A DNA stretch of 64,000 nucleotides from positions 18,811,447 through 18,875,446 of the forward strand of contig CAXIPT010000002.1 in NCBI GenBank assembly GCA_964030475.1, written 5' to 3'. Source of the DNA: Tethya wilhelma. Taxonomy: Eukaryota; Porifera; Demospongiae; Tethyida; Tethyidae. Below, one piece after another: positions 58,721 through 64,000 of this stretch. Numbering within the stretch: the first letter of the stretch is position 1; the number at the start of each line of letters is the position of its first letter. A program made the translations under genes and the position numbers. The notes below the pieces were generated by a model. That model saw only the letters and a list, made by a program, of their open reading frames with translations, did no database searches and was not told the origin of the DNA.

Positions 58721-59038
58721 GACTGAGAAATTGAGTGTTTCTAGATTATATATAAGAGCTTAGTTCTCAGTCTTCTATAAGTATACCATACAATTCTACT
58801 ACTGTAGTTTGATATTGTAGCTGTTCACCAAGGAACTTATGTAAGTCATAATAATATAGCATTCAATGTAGTCAAATTGTGTTTGGTTCATGTATAATCA
58901 CTCTAGTCTTTCATATATTATTTCAGTTTCAACTACAATCATAATGTTCTGCTTAGTAGCTATAGTGACTTCTTCTTGTTTCAATACCTACAGATTGGCC
59001 TGCCTGAAGTGGTTTAATTGGACAGTTTCACATCAATA

Positions 59039-60049
59039 ATGTCAAGAGAGACACTTTCATTTTCGGTAGCAAGTATTCTTAGTGACAAAAGCTCACTCAT
59101 AATAGAAGATGCTGTACAACAGCGAGGAAACCAGTTTGCACAGCTGAACCGGGAGAGTGACTGCTACACTCACCAGCACAGTGGGAATGGAGGTCATGAG
59201 GGACTCTCAGAAGTTCGAAGTACAAGCCATAGCCCTCTGTGTAGTCCACTTCCATTGTCAACAACCTCCCCTTTTAGATTGCAGGAGTGCTCTTCTTCAG
59301 AAGGTGTGTGTACAATAATAGATCCCTGGCACAAGATAAGGAATATTGAACTAGTGCCACATGTGCATGTATTATTGCTTGATACCAATCATTAATGTGT
59401 CTATTGCTCCCTTTCCCCCTTAGATGGTGATAAAGTATCACACAGTAGAGATTGTATCTCACCAGATTCAAAGCGTCATCCAGCATTTATCATTGAAGAT
59501 GAAGATGAACTCGAGATTAGGAGTCCAAGAAGCAAAGACAAACTGGATACTCCCAAACGAGGTCGGATGAGATTCTCCCCTGAACAAGTTCAAGTACTTG
59601 AGAGGCGCTTTCAGGAGCAGCACTATCTGCTTCCAGCCGATCGAAAGATCCTCTCTTTAGCTCTTCGCTTGTCAGAGAGACAAGTAAAGACTTGGTTTCA
59701 GAACAAGAGAGCCCAGTACAAGCGAACAAGGCCTCTGGTTCGCAGTCCCATCTACCACACTGTCTCCCCAACAGTTGGATGTAGATCGCTACAGCAGTTG
59801 TGGTCTCCCAGATCACCGAGTTTTTATTCTTCTCCCTCTCATGCTGTTGGGATTAGTCTGAAGTTGATGTGTTCTTCACCCTCATCCCTGTCCCCTCTGA
59901 GGACTGTTGCCACGCCTACGCATCCAACATCACCATGCAATGCCATGCCTACATTCTTTCACATGCCTGCATCACCCTCTTTGAACTTTATGTATCCCAC
60001 AGTAGCTGCTACACAAGTCCAGACCATCTCCATGAGTGCACCAAAGTAG
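59039..60049 (+). CDS. Hex: Hex-type homeobox transcription factor
   Basis: Two exons, 59039-59303 and 59424-60049, 296 residues. Nuclear regulator. The N-terminus has 'LSFSVASIL', a strong EH1 Groucho-recruitment motif. The homeodomain is about residues 132-191: 'RMRFSPEQVQVLERRF', then 'LSERQVKTWFQNKRAQYKR'. The block LSERQVKTWFQN with RFS near the start is characteristic of the HHEX family; W48, F49, Q50 and N51 are conserved. An acidic stretch ('IIEDEDELEI') precedes the homeodomain and the C-terminus is Pro/Ser-rich. The intron is phase 1, before the homeodomain, as in the NK2/3/4 gene ~19 kb upstream. The start is the first ATG; an in-frame TTG upstream was not used. Confidence 0.93.
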
Positions 60050-60201
60050 AATACAGATCGGATGGACTCAAAGCTCCTGCCATGCTACATGCATTATTTT
60101 TGTTTAAAAAAAACAAACTTTTATCAATTATTAATTTTTCTGTAATGTTATTCTGTTTATTTCTTTTGATGATTCCGCTTGTGTTCACTAAACATTGCAC
60201 A

Positions 60202-60207
60202 AATAAA
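60202..60207 (+). terminator. Hex poly(A) signal
   Basis: AATAAA about 150 bp after the Hex stop codon, followed within ~40 bp by the promoter motif of the next gene. Confidence 0.65.
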
Positions 60208-60242
60208 GTTTGTTATGTAACAAGAAACGATGGGTATAAATA

Positions 60243-60278
60243 CTGCGCATGTGCGAGCGAGCCGGACACTTATATAGG
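60243..60278 (+). promoter_or_regulatory. MFSD10 core promoter: NRF1-like palindrome plus TATA-like
   Basis: TGCGCATGTGCG (60243-60254) is a near match to the NRF1 site (TGCGCATGCGC), followed by TATATAGG (60271-60278) and a GC box-like GGCGGAG. The ATG follows at 60410. An NRF1-type site fits a housekeeping transporter rather than the upstream Hex. Confidence 0.55.
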
Positions 60279-60409
60279 AGGCGGAGTTTGTTGCTAGTAC
60301 TTCCTGTCTGTCATGTGCACAAACAGGAAACCACATGGCAAACAAGTGGGGTGTTCAGAACATATCTGTATGTAGAAACTTTCACTTGCGTTTGTGAATG
60401 CACTTCAAG

Positions 60410-61307
60410 ATGTCTGTGGAGTCCTCAAAAGTAAATGGACAGGCTGCCAGCCGCGGCATGGAGCAGAAAGACACTCCATCACCAGCTCCTCTCAACTCTC
60501 ACTTGACAGTGGCCCTTGTTTTCCTCTTCCTGTTGGTGGACCTGCTTGGGTTCACTGTCATTTTACCTCTTATGCCGTCTCTTCTCGAATACTACAGTAA
60601 TAAAGATCAGGTAGGTCTATTGCAACAACAGTTTCACGAAATGCCCCTGCAATCAGTGCCCATATTGAAGTGTAGTGTTTGAGCATCCAATTATGGGTGG
60701 GAATATGTATATTAACATCATTTTTTTCATCTCAGGGAGGACTCTATTCCCACCTCATTGAAAAGGTGGACAACTTTAGGGTTTTCATTGGAGCTCCAGA
60801 CACAGAAAGATTCAACCTAGTTTTACTTGGAGGTGAGTGTGCAGGATACTGATAGTAGTTGGCATTGTATTGAAACGATGCTCAACTATCTCCATTTCAG
60901 GATTGCTTGGTTCTCTGTTCTCCTTCTTGCAATTTATTGCCTCACCAATCATCGGCGCTTCTTCAGACATCTTCGGAAGAAAACCCATCCTTCTCATGAG
61001 CATGGTTAGCTATCAAAGGAATTGAGTAATTTGCAACATGCCAAAGTTAATATTGACACATTTCTGTTATTTTTATAACATGGATGTGTTTATTGTGTCA
61101 CCATTTCTTGAGGTAGACTGGATGCCTTCTGAGGAATAGACAGAGTTTTAGCAATTGTTTCTGTAGTTTGTGTGCTTCTACATCCTGATTTGTTTATCCA
61201 CATGTTGTGGGTATTTCCTTACTGTTAGTCAACTCTCTCCAATTATGGGGTGAATTCTGAGATCAACCTCCTGTTAGCATGATTGCCAAAGACGGAGTAC
61301 TCACACT

Positions 61308-61345
<38 letters not shown>

Positions 61346-63011
61346 GGTGTTGCATTCTCCTACGTTCTCTGGGCTGTGTCTCACAGCTTCATAGTGTTTG
61401 TCATAGCTAGAATTGTTGGTGGGCTCTCTAAAGGAAACGTTAGTCTCAGCACTGCTATAGTCACTGATGTCACCTCTCCAGAGAAACGTTCAAAAGGAAT
61501 GGTAAATATCATTCTTTGATACAGTCCATCGATATTCATATTTTTGTGTCCACATGTATTTTCTCGTTTCTCTCCAGGCCCTTGTGGGTGTGGCCTTTTC
61601 CCTCGGCTTTCTGTTTGGTCCAATAATTGGGGCGGCATTCTCAGTTCTTGGAAGGAGTCAAGATGAATTCACTTTCACCATGTTTCAGTACCCTGCCTAT
61701 TTTGCCTTCACCATGGCTGTCATCGATATCTTTCTCATTTTGCTTCTCTTTAGAGAATCTTTGCCTCCAGAAAGGAGGGTGAGTATGTACAATGAGACAG
61801 CATCTATTGTGCACCATTTATACCTTCTGGGTCACCTCTTTGCAGGCAACTTCATTAGGTCATGGTATTAAAGGAGCCCTCTATTTGGTTAATCCTCTGT
61901 CGTTGTTCAAATTCAGTGCTGTCAGTAGAATATCACAAAAAGGTAAGGTATATTAAAATTTTGTTGGTAAAGGGTGCCAATATTGAATGCTCTATCTGTA
62001 CATCTGTGGCGTATGTGTGTGTGTACAATCTTCAGTCACGTGTGGTGTTTTTGCTATGTATGTGTGTGCACTGCATTGCCCAATTTTTTTTATTAAAAAT
62101 CAATTTTCTCATTGATGTCTGGTTTAATTCAATGAGAGCCCTGTGATGTCTCTCTCTCTATTGCCACAACTACACACTACATAAATAATTTCTCATCTCT
62201 TTTGGGGGTTCCTCGCTCTCATGGAATTCAGACTGAGACATACTGGTGCATCCTCCAAGATGTTTGTAACTTTATAGGGAAAAAACAAAACAAGCGTCAT
62301 TCCCTACTTATTGAGAAAGACCAACCAAATGTCTCTATATGAGCTTGTCACTAGTAATCATGAAGAGATGCGTGCGTAGTACGTACGTAGGAGGTATTCA
62401 AATTATAATTGATTTTGAGGGTTTTATCTCCATGGTAACTGTACCTTTGTAGTGATTCTGGTTGTGAACGGTCCCTCTTAGGCAGCACTTTATCTGTTTA
62501 TTAGGCTCCGTCATTGAATTAAGCCAAGACATCACAAAATTGGAATTTTAATTCTGCCACTTTGTGTGTGGTGTGTGTGGTACACCCGTAAAAAACGATT
62601 ATCCCCTGACCACATTGAAAAATATTGAGACATGGTTAATGAAGCGATTATGCCTTAACCGCACCATAATGCAATCTTTTTAAAGCCATAATTAGTTGTA
62701 GATTAGCGTGCATATCCTGTACATGTGCATCTATGTGCAGACTTACATGCAGGTGCTCCTGTTATAAGTTTACCACTAACAGTGTTGGTCAGCTATCTAT
62801 CGTGATGTGTAGTTGCAGCTGGCCACCATAAGTACTGTATGCTTAATTGTCTCTTGTTGAATGTAACTCTGTGTTTGTCCTTCCCATAATGTGTAACAGA
62901 TCTGTCCAACCTTCGATTGCTGGGCTTCACGTACTTTGTCTATCTCTTTCTCTTCTCTGGTTTGGAGTACTCCCTCACCTTTCTTGTTCACCAGCGATTC
63001 AACTACACCAG
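60410..63011 (+). CDS. MFSD10: MFSD10-like major facilitator transporter (5' part, gene runs off window)
   Basis: Membrane transporter of the MFS related to vertebrate MFSD10 (TETRAN), an organic-anion-type carrier. Exons 60410-60610, 60736-60832, 60901-61004, 61343-61501, 61578-61778, 61846-61942 and 62900-63011 join in frame to about 323 residues; the vertebrate protein has about 455, so the C-terminal exons lie beyond the window. Seen: first helix 'VFLFLLVDLLGFTVILPLMP', the MFS motif 'GASSDIFGRKP' after helix 2, 'RIVGGLSKGNVSLSTAI', 'GVAFSLGFLFGPIIGA', 'FRESLPPERR' and 'LFLFSGLEYSLTFLVHQRF'. An in-frame ATG at 60398 would add four residues. The intron before the 61343 exon ends in (CA)nCAG. 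Confidence 0.93.
61310..61342 (+). repeat. (CA)n microsatellite forming a 3' splice site
   Basis: The AC repeat runs straight into ...CACACAG|GTGGGTG, so the repeat itself supplies the acceptor AG and most of the upstream tract for the MFSD10 exon at 61343. Confidence 0.8.
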
Positions 63012-64000
63012 GTCAGTTCATGCACAAATTAGGAAGCATCTTGTATTGCTTTGTTTCTCCAAGTTCCAAGGAGAGTAGCAAAGCACTTAATGTAGAATAA
63101 TATGTTGTTTGGGTTGGAGAGCTGAACATATCCCTCCAATTAAGTTTATACCATTTTTGTTCATGAATTAAAGCAAGTGATTACTCAGTTCAGATAGGTT
63201 TGAGAATGCCTCTAAAAAATTGAATAACGTTCTAAATGTTTAACCGATTACAAAATTTCAAGCACCATTGGAAAGTGCTTGTTCTCGCTGTTCTTTTGGT
63301 TGCTTTTCCAGCTTTCTTTGCCTTACCAGCCGAAAGTTAGCTATTTTGTCCCATAAGAAAAGAATCTCATTATTTCACTTCCGACTGCATTCTCAAACCA
63401 GATGGACTTTAGTCCCAATTCATAGCTAGTAAACACGGCACTAGCTGTAGGGGTTTGGAGCTATGGCTGGTCTCCCCTTCCAATCACTGTGGAATGATTC
63501 TAGTGTAAATCATTGAGTGTACTACGTGCTTTCACAACAATTATATGCTTGTACCTTGCACTTTATGAATATTCATTGCATTGCAGTCCGGTGCTGGTAA
63601 TTGGACCAGCGCTACGATTTCATAGTGAAATTATATGATCATAGTGCAGCTAGTGTATTCTCTATGACATTCCTTGTACTTTATTTTGTTCGTATATAAA
63701 TCTCTTCATATTACAAATATGGGCGTGTAATCCTCATTGATAACAACGTTCATTATTATAATATTATTATTGACACTCATAATATTGTACTAGTGGATGT
63801 AGTGGTTGCATACTGTACCCCTCCCAGCCCCTCCATCTTTGCTCTTTATTAATTAATTACCAGTTGCCTTGGTAGTTGTAGCCTCATTCCTAGGCTCCTC
63901 CTTTGCAAATATTTTTTCTTATTTTCTAGTCTCCTTGGCAAGTTGTGGCCTCTGGCTTCAATCCAATTAGTACCCTCCCTCCATTCATTGTAATTATATC
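63012..64000 (+). other. Presumed MFSD10 intron, no further exon seen
   Basis: After the donor at 63012 no continuation of the transporter was recognised. A degraded copy of the TAGCCTCATTCCTAGGC-type hairpin element lies at about 63880-63910. Confidence 0.5.
63880..63910. repeat. Degraded TAGCCTCG-type hairpin element end
   Basis: TAGCCTCATTCCTAGGCTCC resembles the arm of the hairpin at 18622 (TAGCCTCGTTCCCAGGC). No clean second arm or target duplication, so an old or partial copy. Confidence 0.45.

Larger units (their letters stand above)
57042..59038. other. PTP-Hex intergenic region
   Basis: About 2 kb with no gene apart from a tRNA-like fossil (57436-57501). Contains the Hex 5' flank. 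Confidence 0.6.

Overview
The window looks like genomic DNA of a non-bilaterian animal, most likely a demosponge close to Amphimedon queenslandica. Reasons: AT-rich sequence, many short GT-AG introns (about 60-400 bp), very frequent (AC)n/(GT)n microsatellites, two divergent receptor tyrosine kinases side by side, and ANTP/NK-class homeobox genes of the types known from sponges. There are no bacterial or viral gene blocks. Species assignment is inference; gene identities rest on motifs and reconstructed exons.

Layout. (1) 1852-8027, plus strand: a complete 20-exon receptor tyrosine kinase (RTK), 900 residues, all intron phases close. (2) 8296-16562, minus strand: a convergent paralogous RTK with matching kinase exon lengths. 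Its ectodomain carries a ~916-bp tandem duplication of a two-exon cassette, and part of one copy is inverted between microsatellites. (3) 16980-38491, plus strand: a 15-exon glycerol-3-phosphate acyltransferase of the GPAT3/GPAT4 type, 444 residues, with introns of about 9.1 and 5.5 kb. A single-exon secreted protein gene (19820-21100) is nested in an earlier intron. (4) 39027-40112, plus strand: an NK2/3/4-type homeobox gene only ~535 bp downstream of GPAT. (5) 40.1-54.9 kb: no recognisable gene; two recent tandem duplications (819 bp x2; 1949 bp x2, each ending in poly(A)). (6) 54959-57041: a CX5R tyrosine phosphatase gene preceded by its own decayed duplicate, in which the catalytic Cys codon is changed. 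(7) 59039-60049: a Hex-type homeobox gene. (8) 60410 to at least 63011: the 5' part of an MFSD10-like major facilitator transporter, starting just after the Hex poly(A) signal.

How it fits together. The two RTKs are a local gene duplication. The GPAT3/4 - NK2/3/4 - Hex - MFSD10 stretch looks like a piece of an ancestral NK homeobox linkage group with non-homeobox bystanders. The oversized GPAT introns next to NK2/3/4 are the best candidates here for long-range regulatory DNA. The most sequence-certain oddities are the exon-cassette duplication with microsatellite-bounded inversion, a family of tiny hairpin insertions with perfect 8-9 bp target duplications, and the dead phosphatase duplicate.
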